Assembly: GCF_027887165.1 (NCBI RefSeq)
Contig: NC_077235.1
Span: 3,737,506-3,801,505 of the forward strand
Origin: Monodelphis domestica
Taxonomy: Eukaryota > Chordata > Mammalia > Didelphimorphia > Didelphidae
Direction of reading: 5' to 3'
DNA length: 64,000 bases
Below are positions 39,480-53,200 of this stretch, one piece after another (the stretch's first letter is position 1; each line of letters opens with the position of its first letter). The notes below the pieces were generated by a model. That model saw nothing but the letters and a program-made list of their open reading frames with translations. It had not been told where the DNA came from and did no database searches. The position numbers and the translations under genes were made by a program.

Positions 39480-41129
39480 ACTGGTTTGGGAACTTCTTTA
39501 TTAAATTGCAAATAAGTTTTTATGCCAGAAACACACATTGAAACATAAATAGTAACAATAAAGGCCAGGGTATAGAACCCAGGTGTAAAAAAGCCACAGA
39601 GAAGGCAGGTGACTCTCATTGCAGGTTGTTAAAAGACTGGGCAAAAGGGAGGACACAGAGAGCGAGATCTACAACAGATTGCACAAAAGTGAGTAAAAGA
39701 AAAAATGCTGCCATGTAGAAGTTAGTCCAGAGGCCACAGCCGCCGTAGAGTTATACATGGAAGAGGGGGGGGGGTGAAGTGATACTTGGGATGACAAAAA
39801 CACCTTTGAGGTAACACAGCTTTTCTGAAACCCTCCACATGGCTTCTACGGCTAGAGAATAGAGCAAGGCCTGGGAAGGAGGTGCTCCGAGCTTAGCCAA
39901 GAGGTGAATGTCAGACTATTTGAATGAAACAATGCCAAACTAACTTCCTTTCCTATTTACTGTCATTTCAAAACTTCTGGCCACAGGCCACAGCCATTCA
40001 CCGCATATTAGCACCCCTAGCAGAGGGAGGTAGGGAAAGAGAAGGAAAATGAAGCCACATTTGTTCCTTATTAGCACCAAATCACCATTACTTTGAAGCT
40101 TCTCTTCCCAAGCTTTCTCATTCTCAAAGCTAGGCCAGTGATGTGTCTAGCACGATCTTTCACTAGAACCTTGGGACAGTGTCACAATTTGAATTTTGGG
40201 TATCCCCCAGGAGTCCCAAAGGATGACCTGGGGTGTATCGTTTCCCCAGTCATTAAAGTTAGATTCAAAAAGCACAGATCAATTCAAAGTGTTAGCCAAC
40301 ACCTGCCACAACTTAAAGGCCTTCACAAGCACCTCTGGCCAATACATGGACGACATCACAGCAGACACACACAAAAAAATGGAACGGAAAATACAAACAA
40401 ATCGCCGATTCATAGGCAGGCTGGACAAGGGCACTTTATCCACCTCCCCCCCCCCCTCCACTGCTCAGTTGCCTTAACTACCAACTATAGGAATTCTTTC
40501 TAGTTACTAAAAGCAAACCATAGGAAAAGGAGACTAACTCCTTAATTCTGTCTCTAAAGATTGTTCTGCAAACAGAACCACGTGAGGTAAAACACAGGGT
40601 AGGGTACGCTGGGCACTGCGGGCTGCTCCGACCCTCAAGCCATTGCTGGGCATGGGAAGCTCACTCTCACACTCTCTCTCAGGGGGGAGCTAGAAGACAC
40701 TCTCCTTGAACTTGATATCTGAGGAGCAATAGTTTCCCCTCCCTGGGGAGAGCTGGAGGTAGAAAAGGAAAAGGTAGAATAGGGCAGGCCATTGGGGACA
40801 ATTACCAGCAGGAAAGGAACTGCCTTCTGGCAAGAATGCCTTGGCATCTTCCCCAGGGAGGAGGTGGCTGTTGTTTTCTACCCTCATCTACTTCAAGAGG
40901 ATAAGAGGGGAGGGAAGGCACTTGACAACATCTTATTTAGTTTCTAATCAAAATAATAGAACTATTTCTTCTTAAAAAGTTTTTCCCTTTAAAATAACAA
41001 GTTCATACAGACAGAAAGAAAGGGATCAGAAGTGCTGACACGCAAACAAAGACAGGACAAAATATTTATAGTCTATTTACAAGTTGGGCTAGCCTCGGGG
41101 CCTCCTGACTTGGGTCTCTGCTTTGATCT
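39480..41129 (-). other. CCNB3: CCNB3 3' UTR (predicted)
   Basis: This region lies between the CCNB3 stop and the AATAAA at 39502. It has no recognisable interspersed repeat over most of its length and no conserved coding signal. The boundary is inferred. Confidence 0.45.
39497..39502 (-). terminator. Poly(A) signal AATAAA, CCNB3
   Basis: tttatt on the + strand reads AATAAA in the sense of CCNB3. It is the best signal found downstream of the stop codon and would give a 3' UTR of about 1.65 kb. A closer poly(A) signal of a variant type (near 41060) cannot be excluded. Confidence 0.5.
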
Positions 41130-41205
41130 TCAGGGTGAGTTGTTCAGAATCTCCTCCAGCTTCAACATGTCCAAGGTAGGAGTTTTAGCAACTTCAAAGA
41201 AGATT
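41130..41205 (-). CDS. CCNB3: CCNB3 terminal coding exon
   Basis: The exon encodes IFFEVAKTPTLDMLKLEEIL then NNSP and a TGA (+ strand tca at 41130-41132). LDMLKLEEIL is the cyclin B3-specific C terminus. The human protein runs a few residues further. Confidence 0.96.
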
Positions 41206-44200
41206 CTGTAAGAAGCAGAAGAGGCAATTCAGAAATTACCAAAGATATTTCCCATCTGATTTTGCTAGCATTTTATCCGGCATATGGAAATATTTTAAAT
41301 GTTCCTAATTCTCACTATCACATGGTACCTTTACACTAGGACAGAAAGAAATCAAATATGCAGTGGCTGAAATAAACATCCTTTTCAGACCATAACACAA
41401 AAATAATATTCAATACAGGAAAGAGATAGGGCCTAAGTGGAGGCTTCTGCTCAAAGACTAAAATCACAGAAACAAGATTATTCTATAAAGAGGATAATTG
41501 ATTTATGTGAAAAACTCTCAAAAGAAGAGACATGATGGGGTCCTTCTTTAATATGATCCCAAGTCTGTCTAGAAACAAGAGCTTGGCAATGGGGAAAACA
41601 CCAACTTTCCAACAAATATGAGTAAAGTAAGGAGGCTCCTTTCTCCCTATTAAGTGACATAGTTCTAAAAATGCTAACTATAGCTACAACCTAGGAGAAA
41701 TGCAAGGTAGTATCACTTAGAAAGGGGGGGAAGCATTCCTATGTGCAAATGGCATGGTGTTTAAACTTAGAAAAGTCAAGGGGAGCAGGCAACAAATTAA
41801 TAACCAATAAAATAGCAGAGTCCAAAACCAGCTGACAAAAAGAGTTATCTGTGTAAGACCAACATGGATTTAAATGACATAGAGAAATATAAATTACAAA
41901 ATTCTTTATAGAAATAAAGGAAGATAAGAAATCAGAGAGATCCACTCGTAGTTGAGTTGAGTACAAAACACTAAATCAATTTAAAGATTTAGCCTTATAT
42001 CAATCTACTGTATAAAACACAACAAAAATATCAAAACTCATTTGTAGGGACAGAAGCGCTAGAAGGAATCTCAACAGAAATAATCAGATAAAAAAGATGA
42101 ATGAAGAGAATAACCTTATTTCAAACTATACTATAGAGAAATAATAATCAAAATTATCCACAAAAAGGGGGTGGTTTTGAAAGAAAAATAGATTGGGGAT
42201 CAGATTAGGTAAGACATAGGTGCAAACACAACAGTCGAGTGTTCAGTATATGCCAAAGCACAAAGTATATGGGGAGAAAGATCTCATGTGATCAGAACAG
42301 CCAGAGAGCCTTCTCATTTTCTTTCATTTAGACCGCCATATCCCACCAAAAGCTCCAAAAGGACCTCCGGCCTACATACAAAAAGTCCCAGCATTTCAAA
42401 ATTCAAGAAGAGAAGGAAGATCTTTTTAACTCATCTGTACAATGAGGATGATAAGAGCACCTATCTTCCAGGGCTATTGTGAGCATCAAATGAAATAAGC
42501 ACTTGGCATGGTGCCTGGCACATAGTAGGCACTTAACAAATGTTTATTGACTAATAATAGCTATAAAAGAGTGCTTTGCAAATCTTAAAGTGCTATATGT
42601 GTTAGCGGCCATTACTAGTACAACACGTAAGCACTGGAGCTGTGGAAAGAAATAAAATCACCAAGTGAACCAGAATAAGAAGAGAAACTTGATTGCAGAA
42701 AAAATTCTTAGTATCCAATAGCTTTGATAAAACTATAAGAAACACACACACACATACACATACACAATTCACACCAATCTGGAAGACCAAGTTCCCACCA
42801 TAGTCAAAAGCTCAGAATAATCATTTCTCAAAAGCAAATATCCAGGACCCTATGAAAGACCCACTAATCAGGAGAAAAACGCAAAGTGAGAAACAGGTTT
42901 ACTTTATTATGCCCAGCACATGGGCAGATGTGATGAAAACAGCAAAAGAGAGCATTCGAACTGTGTGCACACACCTGGTGAAGCCAGAGGAGTCACTAGA
43001 GAGGTCACAGGCTTCCAGACTCATTAGGACCCTACTCTATATCCCAAAGAATATACCAAAAGGAAGCCACTGACAAGAAGGAAAGCTTCATCCATACCTA
43101 TGCTCATAGTGGTAATTCTGCAGTATCAAAAAAGCTGGAAACAAAGTCAGTGCCCACTAATCTTGGAATAGCAAAAGACCTCCATGAACGTGATGGAATG
43201 TTATTGTGCCACAAATAAGGAATTCAAAGATTCATGAGATAGCCTGTATAATCTAATACAAAGAGAAAATAGCTGAACCAAAAGCCTCTTGCCCCCCCCC
43301 ACAGAATAAAATGTAGTAAGTGAAAAAAATGGCATGCTGCCAGAGATTAATTAAAATGACCCATCTTGATCCCAGAAAAAAGACATATCCTTCCTTCCTC
43401 TCCATAAAGAGGTGAGGAACTAAAGATAAAGAATACTTCATCTAAAAATTTGCTGCATTTGTTTTGGTTGGAGGATTCAATGATTATTAATGTTGAAAAT
43501 TTTTCTTTAAAGGGAAGGCAGCTGGATGGCTCAGTGGATTTAGAGCCAAACCTGGAGATGGGAGATCCTGGGTTCAAACCAAACCTTAGCTGTGTGACCC
43601 TGGACAAGTCACTTAACCCCAATTGCCTAGCCGTTACCACTCTACTCCCTTGGAACCAATCCCTAGCATCGACTCTAAGACAGAAGGTAAGGTTTAAAAA
43701 AAAGAAAACCACAGATTACTATTAGCTATGCTCTGTTGTTATTTCTATTTATTTCAATACCGATTCTAAAACAGAAGGTAAGAGTTAAAAAAAAAGAATA
43801 AAGAATTCCCAAGGAGGGGCCCTCCCTTCTGGGCAGATCTCAGTCAAGGAAAGCTTTTACTGTATTCCTTTTAAAGAGTCACTTAACTCAATGCGACAGA
43901 CTTTGTGGGTAGTAACCCTGAGGTCCCTTCATTGTCTATTCCACTAATAAGTAATCAGAAAAGAAGATTCACAAGGAATAACGTCTAGAAGCCAGAAGCT
44001 ATTGGTACACCTCATCCGAGCAGGAAAAGTGACAATCTGGGGTTCCCAAAGCCTTAAGCCAATCCTTTTCTCAGCAGAGAGCCCAGCCTCTTACTTGTGA
44101 GAGTACTTGGTACGCACAGCCTTGAGTTTGTCATGACGTTGGTAAGTCAGGAGGAAGTTGAGTCTTTTGACCAGGGAGAAGAGATCTGTGCTCTGGTATC

Positions 44201-47200
44201 CGCTGTAATGTTCTAATGTGGGAGTCTAGAGGAAGCAATAAGTACAGTCATTGTGGATGAGACCTTTCCTGAGCCAAACAAACCACTGACACTGACTTTG
44301 AGGGACCCTGCCTGCCCTCCATGCAAGTCCCCTGACTAGAGTCTCGGCCCCAGGGGCCTCCCCGTAGGGAAGGGCATGTGTACAGACCACTTTTAAACCT
44401 CTTCTGAGTCTTTTCCCACTTCATCAGCCTCCTAGCTTGGAAAGGTTTGTTGGGATTCTTCGACTCTAAATATTGCAAAATGGCGTTTCCTCTAGTTATG
44501 TTTTGCTATTTTCTGCCTGACCTAGAAATGTATCTCGCCCTGTGCCCCCATCCAAAGGCTTACCCATTGTCCAAGATTCTTCATCTTGAGGGCCAAGAAG
44601 AAACAACTAGCGGCCAGCTTTGAGGCGCTCTCTTGGACATAGTCATAGTCCTGCAGAGTCAGCTCACAGATGAACCTGGCTAAGGTCAGGGTCTCCATGC
44701 TGACATGAGCACACTAGAAGTGGAGCCAAAAAGAGAGTCAACAACCTGAAAAAAGCACCACACTTTAGGAGATTGAGCGGGAGGAGATATCCAAAATAAA
44801 GGGATGAAGAGGTGATAGGAAGATTGATTAATGACACTGAGGAGGTTTAGCCTGCAGAAGGTTAAACTGGGGTACTGAAGGGCATATTGGAGTCCTTAAG
44901 AACTGAAGGGTTGTCAGGCGGAAGAGGGATCTAGAGATCTATATTGTTGGGCAGTACTAACAGCAAGAGATAGAAACTGCAGAGAGGAAGATTTTAGCTC
45001 AGTAAAGAGCTAGTGTAATAAACAGCTGCTTCCTACCAAGTCAAGATATCCCAAAGTGGATTAAGCTGCCTCAGCAATGGGGAATGTCCCCCGCCTCCAT
45101 AAAGGTCTACAAAGAGCAGTTGGAAAGCCAATGGTCAGGGCTATTGTAGAGAGAGATTCATGTTCATAAGGGTTGAACTAGAGTGCTTTCAAGAGCTCCG
45201 ATATCTCTGAGACTCTGTCCCCTTGAGTCAATTCAAATAGTAGAATCTTTCCTTCTTGTGCTTTCTCTTTGTCTGAACTCTTTGCTCCAAGGACCTAGAA
45301 TTGGCATTTGGCATCCCGAAGATACCCAGCATTCCATAATGTATAGGACATTTGTAGATTAGCAGTGGCCCTAGACAAAAGTGCGCAAGAGACACTCCTA
45401 CCCCACACCCTTCTCTCCAGCTACTCTTACAACTTTCAGAATAATAGCTCGTATTTATATAGCCCTTTTAAGGCTTGAAAAATGCCTTAGAAATATTTCA
45501 TTTTATCTTTAGAGGAATCCTGTGAGATAGATATTATTATGTCCATCCAATAAATGAGAAAACTAAGGCAGATAAGAGATTTTAAGTAACTTGAGCAGGA
45601 CCACATAAGGTGCCTGAGGCTACATTTGAACTCAGGTCTTCCTGATTCCCAGTGCAGTCCTTCATCCACTGCCTCAAAGCTAGCTCTCCCACCCTCTGAT
45701 GCACTCCCGAAATGTTGTCATGTCCTGGCTTAGGGAGTTTGGAAACGAAGAAGCTGCCTAGGGGCTGCCTTAGAATCATCCTTCATTCCATGCAGGAAGA
45801 GCCAGCTAGGGTAGAGAGTGGCCCTATGTGACTTATGATGAGTTCCTCTCACCTTGGCAAATCTGCGCAGGAACCGATAGGCAATAGGAATGTTAATATC
45901 AAAGTTGAGGGTGTGGAGGATACTGATTTCCATAGAAAGAAGCTCTTCTCGCTGATAAGCATCGTCACAAATATATAGGAAGTCATCTATGCAGGGTGGG
46001 CAACGTTCCTAAAGACAATGATAACAAAGAGTTATATGGGAATAAAATAGCGCCCATTCCCTTAGATTAGGGTACTCAAAAGAATGAGAAAAGGGCTAGG
46101 AGAGAAGAAATCCATAATTTTGGGTAGGAGTCCTCACAGCCAGCTCTGAAAACCACTGCTGGACCTGCAAGACTCATTAGAAACAAAGTATTTTTTGAGG
46201 TGAAGGCCTTAGAAGAAGGTATTATTTCTTATTCCCAAACCTTAGAGCAAGAAAAGGGGCCTAAAAAATATAAGTTAGTTCACTGAGAGGAAAAGGGAAC
46301 TTTAGTTGTCAAGAAGGGTCTAAGGGAAAAGAAAAGCTATCCCTGGCAGGGCATAGAATATACCCTATTGTTTCAAATCCCTGTTAACAAGAGGCAAAGA
46401 GTGAAAGTCTTGAGTATTTGTCAGAGAGAAGCACATTTTCCCTGACCACAGTAAAGCTCCCTGATGTCCTATGTGGGAACAGACATGACATGGCAGCTAG
46501 CCTGCCCTGGACTCATCCTACTTATACATACAAACCCCACCCCACAACACCCCCTAGGAAGGGAGCTTTAAAGGGAGGATGTTGGAGATGCCCAGGAAAT
46601 GGATAAAATTCCACTCTGTTACGCTCTGGTAGAGCAGTTCGCCATTAGGGTCTCTGCCTGGACAAAGCGGATACAAAGTTTGGAGGGGTTAATGAAGGCA
46701 TTCAGGCCTCTCTACTCCTGTTTGGGTAGCTGATTGCTTCTCTCAAAGTTCTAGTGTCAGACCCAGGGACTCACCTCAAATTTAGATGCAATCAGGATAG
46801 CGGTGGAGCCAATCAGTTGTAACTTGTCCCTCATGCACACCACATGCATTAAGTAGTGATCCACCAATTTCACTGCCAAATACAGAGTCTCATGGGTCAA
46901 CTCAAAGTTCTCCTGAGAAAAGAGAAAGAATGTCCCATATCAAAGCCAAAAAAACGTTTCCCTTGGCTTCCAGTGGCTTTCGGGTTACACTATCAGTTGG
47001 CATACATCATACTCAAGGTATGTAACGGCAAAGACCCAGAGGGCAAGGCTACAAGTCAGAAAGAAGACAGACCTATAGTTCTTTAATAAAAAGCATTGAG
47101 ACAAAACCTGAGAAAATGAGCAGAGAGAGGCAGCCCTTTCCTCAACTTCCATTCCTTCACCCTGAAGCTTGCCAGTTTTTGTGGTTGGACCAGGCAAATA

Positions 47201-50200
47201 CATCGTGGATGGAAACGTGACTAACGTTTACAGCCAGGATTCTGGCAGGCCACATTATTACACTTCTATTGAGGCTATTCTCCCTCCTTCAAGGCTTCCC
47301 TTCGGGTCGTGCCTCTTCAATAAAGCTTGTCCAATCACCCCAAGCCACAAGGACTCCACCCCAATTCTGCAACAGTTGCCTTATTATTTAATTTTTCTGT
47401 TCCTAACTTATCTCGAATTAGATTTTAAGTTCCCCAAAGGTAGAACTGTCCTTTACACCAAGGAAGAATTGCTGTGGTCAAAAAAAAACCATTATCTGCT
47501 CCCAACCTAGTAATAAGCCTCTCTGAATTTAACTGAGCTAGTTCTTGGGAAACTGGATGGTCTGTCAGTGGGCTCAGCTTAGGAGGATCTGCCATAGACT
47601 TAAGAACTTGGGGTCATCTCTGTGCCACAATGACGCAACAGAGAAAGACAGCACTAGACTAATAATCTGAAGAAGACACTGCGGTCAAGGAAGCATCTAT
47701 CACTATGGTCATCAGAAGACCTAGGTAATCTCAGTTCTGGCTTTTTCTGTATGACCTTGGGCAAGTTAGTCTTTAAGCTTTAATTCTATAATCCATAGTT
47801 GGAGATAACTACTATGCTCTCTACTTCAGAATTATCTAAGATCAAATGAGAATTTATGAGAAAGCAGAAAATTCCCCTGAAATAATGGGCTATTCTTTAA
47901 ATCTATCAAACCACCGTGCTGCCTTCCCCACACAAAGCTCACTGAGTGGGAGAGAGATTTCAGGAACTTGAGAAAGACCCAGGCCCCCAAACATCCTTTC
48001 CTACTGAAATGTAAATCTTCTTGGAGTCATCACATAAATCACCAATCAGACATTTTTGAGAAGAAGAGACTCTTTAAAGGAAGCTGCTGGGGACAGGTTT
48101 TATAAGGTACAGGAGAGAATGTATATAACAGGGATGGGCCAGTCCTGCTACTCACCTGTTCCTCCTAAGATGGACACAGGAACAACTATTCATGTGGCTG
48201 CTCTCTTTGAAACTTTATCTTGCCACAAGTATCCCTGCCAGAAGCTGCCAGACTCACCTGCACCTCCACCATCCAGTCCACCAGGATGGCTCTCATATCC
48301 TTGCTGATGTCATGCTGTTTGACCATGTAGTTTGAGACTGGGAAGGCCTCCTAGTGGTCAAGAAGAACAAAGGTGAATAGATCTTTCATGACCAAAGAGC
48401 AGCCACATGACGTAACTACTACCTCCTCCCTCTTCCTTCCTGTATCCAGGTATTACCTGAAAGGGTCCTTGGATCTTTGGCCCAGGTCTTCATGGGAAAG
48501 GGACACTTTTATTTTTAGAACATGGTATGTACAGAATCAAATAGTGGGAGGGCATGGGATGATACTTTATGAAAATATAATTTCCAAGGCAAGATATCTC
48601 CACTAAGGGACCAATGAAACCAAAGAAGCCCAAGGCCCCAAGCCCCTGCCCAACTGTGTCAGTGTAGGCTGAGTTGAAGTAGAAGATCAACAATGGAAAC
48701 TTCCACATACCAGCCTCTTTGGCTCTGGGCTACCCTCAGTTATTTCGGCAAAGAGAAGATTGGCAGATCATTCTCTCCTCTTTGCCAAAACTACAGTTGG
48801 AAGCATAGCCAAGATCCATCTGTTCCAGTGGAAGAGACAAAAAGAAAACTCAAAGCTGATAATAAATGTTAGTTGACATGTTCAGGAACATACTTTGTGC
48901 TAGTTCCCATGCCAAGAATGGGGATAAGAAGAAAGGTACAAACATGGTCAATGCTTTCAAAGAGCTCACCTTCTAATGGAGAAGACAGCATGCAAACAAC
49001 TGTGTATGAAAAACAAGAGACGATCTTAGAGGAAAGACACCAAGGTCAAGAAGGATAAGGAGGGGCTTCCTGCAGAAGGTGGGACTTCAGCTGAGACTCG
49101 TAGGAAGCCAGGAGGCAAAGATGAAGAAGGAGAAAAATCTCAGCAGGTGGGACAAGCAGAGAAAATGTTCCAAGTTGGAGGAGGCCCATCTGGAAGGCCA
49201 GTGCGACTAGGTCACAGAGTATGTGAAAGAGAACACTTGGCTAGAGAAGACTAGCAAGACTGGAAGGAGCCAAACAGAGGATTTTCTATTTGATTCTGCA
49301 TTTTTGAACAGAGACATCAAATGGCTTGTCCAGTCCTAAAGGAAAATCTATTTGACAGCTAAGTGGAAGATGGACTAAAGTGGGAAGAGATTTTATGTTA
49401 CAAAGATAGAATCAAAAGGGCTTGGCAATTGATTGGATATTGGGCGGGGGATAGTGAGGAATCAAGGAAGACACCTAGGTTTCCAGTGTGCCTGACTGAG
49501 AGGATGGTGGTGCTCTTGATAGAAAAGAGGGAAGTTGGGAAGAGAAGAGGGTTTTAGGGGAAAGATAATGAGTTCAGTTGTTCACATTCTGAATTTAAGA
49601 TGTCTAGGGAACATCCAGTTCCAGATGTCAAATAGGTTGCTGGAGATGTAAGACTAGAGGTCAGGAGAGGAAGTAAGGGCTGGATAAATACATCAGTGAA
49701 TCATCTGCACAGATGATAACAATAATAATAGCTAATATTGATATAGTCGACTTAAATAGGCTTCACAGGAGAAGTAGTTTTAAACAGTAAGAAGTAGTTT
49801 TTTAAACAGTTTACAAAAAGAAAAAAGCGACTCTTTCCCATTCTATAACCTCACCAGGCTCTTGAGCCACCTGTATACCACATACCTCTCTCTTTCTCAT
49901 GTATTTGAAGATTTCCTTGGCATATTCTGTATTGGCATATGGGTCCTCTTCAATTTTTTCAATATCCTCCTCCATCCCAGGCATCTGCTAGAGTCACCAG
50001 AAGGCTCCATCAGGAAAAGACAGCTCTCAGGGGAGACTTAGAAATGTACTAAGTATGATTCTTTCTTCCTCCCCCCAGCTCCTTCTGTTAAGGTACTTCA
50101 AAGTCTAACTCTCTAGGCAAGGTCAAATCTGAACTCCCCTGAAGGCTGGAATAGATCATATTGCATAATAACTACAAATACGAAATATTTGAATTGCTGA

Positions 50201-53200
50201 AAGAACTCCACAAGTGTCTCTTTCTGGGAAAACCTACCAGGACAATGATTCTCTTGTGCTGCCAGATCTCCTTATGGCTAGATCATCCTAGCCAGGGGAA
50301 TTTGGGCCTGGGAACTCCATCTGTCTCCCGAAGTTGCTTGCTAGAGTTTAGTCTCTACCTTTTGGTGGATCCAAATGTATTTTCCTCCCTTTCCCAACTG
50401 AAGTCTTCTTCCACCTTCTGAGTCTTCTCTGAGGCTGGCCTACATGCATGACTGACTTCTCTTTCTCCTCCTTGCCAAACCACAACCCTCTAAAGGGGAC
50501 AATGGGAAAGAAGAGTACCTCTCTTGGTCCTGGTGCTTCTGAAGCTGAGGCCCCTTCAACACTAGGCCCCTCATTCACTGGAAGAGGCTCCTCCTGGACA
50601 GGCTCCTCTTGGACAGGCTTGAGCTCCTTCTCCTGGACAGATATCAGCCTCTCCTTGACAGTGGGCTCAGAGCTGACAGAGGCTTCCTCGGAAAGGGTTT
50701 TGAAGCCAAATCTGTGGGAGAAATCAGACCTAGGGCAAACTGTTCTAAGAGCCTTGGCCACAGTCTCAATAGGAAAAAGCACGAAAGGGGATTTTAGAGA
50801 TTGTTTCTTAACCTGACTAGGAGAAGTCACCAATCAATGGTCATGATGCTAAATAAATAGGCCAGGCAGCAGAATTGGCAGACTGTGTGACAAAGGCCTT
50901 TAGCTTTTTTGTAATGTTTGTTCTCCCCTACATTGTATTATTATCTACAGCCAGGGAGGAGACATGCATAGCGGGCTCGAAGAGTGGGGAGAAAGGTATA
51001 GCAGGCAGTAGCAAATGCCTTAGACCAGGTAAGGATTTTTGTTTTATGGGATAAGGAAAGGGATGATAGGTATCTAGACCAAAAGTGATCCATGTCTGTC
51101 AAGCCTTCTCTGATTATGATCTTCAAAGCCAGAACTGGTGACAGGCTGGTGACAAATAGAGCCCAAGTTTAGAAGTCTCAACACAAAAAATAGTAAATGA
51201 GAAGGAAGGAAGATACCAAACAGATTTAAGGAATCTTGTTTCCTATGTGAGTAGACAATCTGGCAGACTAGAGCTGCTATATACAGAGAAAGCCCTGCCA
51301 GGTCAGATAAAAAGACAGCCTCCCTAATAGGAACCTGCATATAGTAGATACTCAAACAATCTGGTGAGCTGAAATGCCAGGCAGAACACTTACTCAAGAG
51401 ACTAATGTCAGATCAGCTTATTAGACAACTAACCCATTTGCAGAACTGAACAGCTAATTTGGTCTGTACTGCCCAGTGGCAAACATGGACTAGAGTAGAT
51501 TGAGATCAGATCAAAGTGCTAGAGGCCAAGGAAATAATTATGGGGATAAGATATAAAGCAATATGGTCCCTTCAGGAGAATTGTTAATGGGCAAGTCAGA
51601 AGAATAAGGCAGCAGAGATCAAGTTAAATATAGGCTGGAAGGGTGGAGGGTAGGAAGAAAAAGCACTAATCTCATTGGGTAACGTGGCCATCAGGACAAT
51701 TTTAAGTGCCTTCATACATCAGGATTTTTGACAAAGGTAGAGACCAAGAAATAAACCATGGATGGGAATGATTAGAACCAGTGAGAGAAGAATTACTTTC
51801 TAGTGGCAAAAATCCAACCTTTTTCAGAGGGCAGGAGTGGTAAACCTTTGATTTTTTTTCTGCACATTTTCTGCAAAACTAAAATTGACCACACTCCCTG
51901 CAGACTAGCCATGAGAATGGTGAGTGAATTCCAAAGAAGTAAGTCTACAAAGTCCTTTCTCCACCCATCAGAATCAGCTGAGGCCCCGCTAGAGCTCCAC
52001 CTAAGGCTAACATGACAGACTGGTATCTGACTGGCTTACTAACCCAATCCTCATACGAAGGAAGGATGTCATCCCCTAAATGTCAAGGCTTTTCTTACTC
52101 ACTTTTTCGAGTTGATCTCATTGTTTTTGGAGAGATCATGAGCCGCTGTGCTCCGAAGTACCTTCTTAGCAGTCCCTTTGACCACCTCCTTCTTAAATTG
52201 GGTAGGCTGACTCTGGTGAGCCTGGAAAAGAAAGTGAATAGAACCACTGCAGTTCTAACAGGAAAACCATTTCTCTCAGGAAAGTCTGAGGTTCACTAAG
52301 AAAGTGCAAATAACACAAGCTGGAAAATACATCTTTGTTGTGTCCGATTCAAATAATTGTCAAGGCGCCTACCAAGTTTGGGGAGCTGAAGCCCTTCGAA
52401 TTCCCTACTCTACAGGTCTGTTCAGATATCACAAAGGGACCAGAGATTTCTAGGACTGTCTAGAAACAACTCCTGTGCTAGTGTGGTGGGCATCAGGGTC
52501 CCCCAGTAACTGCCAAGTTCCTAGAGAGACCACAGGTCAAGGATTACATGAGGAATTCACTTTGCAGGGCTGGTAGTTGAACAAACTGAGGATCCTCTAT
52601 CTCTAAGCTTTGGATGTATTGGCACTAACCTTTAGATAAGGGTCTAAGCACGAGGAGATGCCTCTTGTTAACATCTCAAACATATTAAGTTTCTCCAGGA
52701 CTTTATGATCCCTACATCTCAAACATCACTTGGGATCTGAAACAGTACTGGGTTTCTCAGGATGGATAACTTATCCCACCTTTATGATCAGGATGTCTGT
52801 CATAAAGGGTGTGTGTACTTGTACCATGTCCCCAGACCCACCTTTATGATCAAGATGTCTGTCATAAAGGATGTATGCTTATGTTTAAACCCCCAGACTC
52901 AAAGGCACCTATTCTGTTACCTATTCTCCTCTCTTGATTGCCCCACTTGCTTGTCCCCATCTTTCCTTTCCAAGTCTCTTAGACCCCATCCCTTTAGGAT
53001 ATAAATATCCTGAACTTTTCTCTGTTCAGGGAGGCAGTTGGTCCTGCACGCTGCCTCCCAACCATTCAACCTAAATAAATCTATCTTTAAAAGGTTTCTG
53101 CCCAAGTCTGTCATTCTTGAAAGGGCACCCTCCCTAGACCAAGGGCTAATCTCCAGCCCCCCACAATAGCTACGGAGGATACATTTCCCCAAGCTACCTT

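Noticed and set aside
50448..50833. Open frames on the + strand over the CCNB3 Glu/Pro-rich exon, and the full 161-codon minus frame
   Set aside because: The + frames are antisense shadows. The minus frame runs through both splice sites; only 50519-50711 fits the phases of its neighbours.
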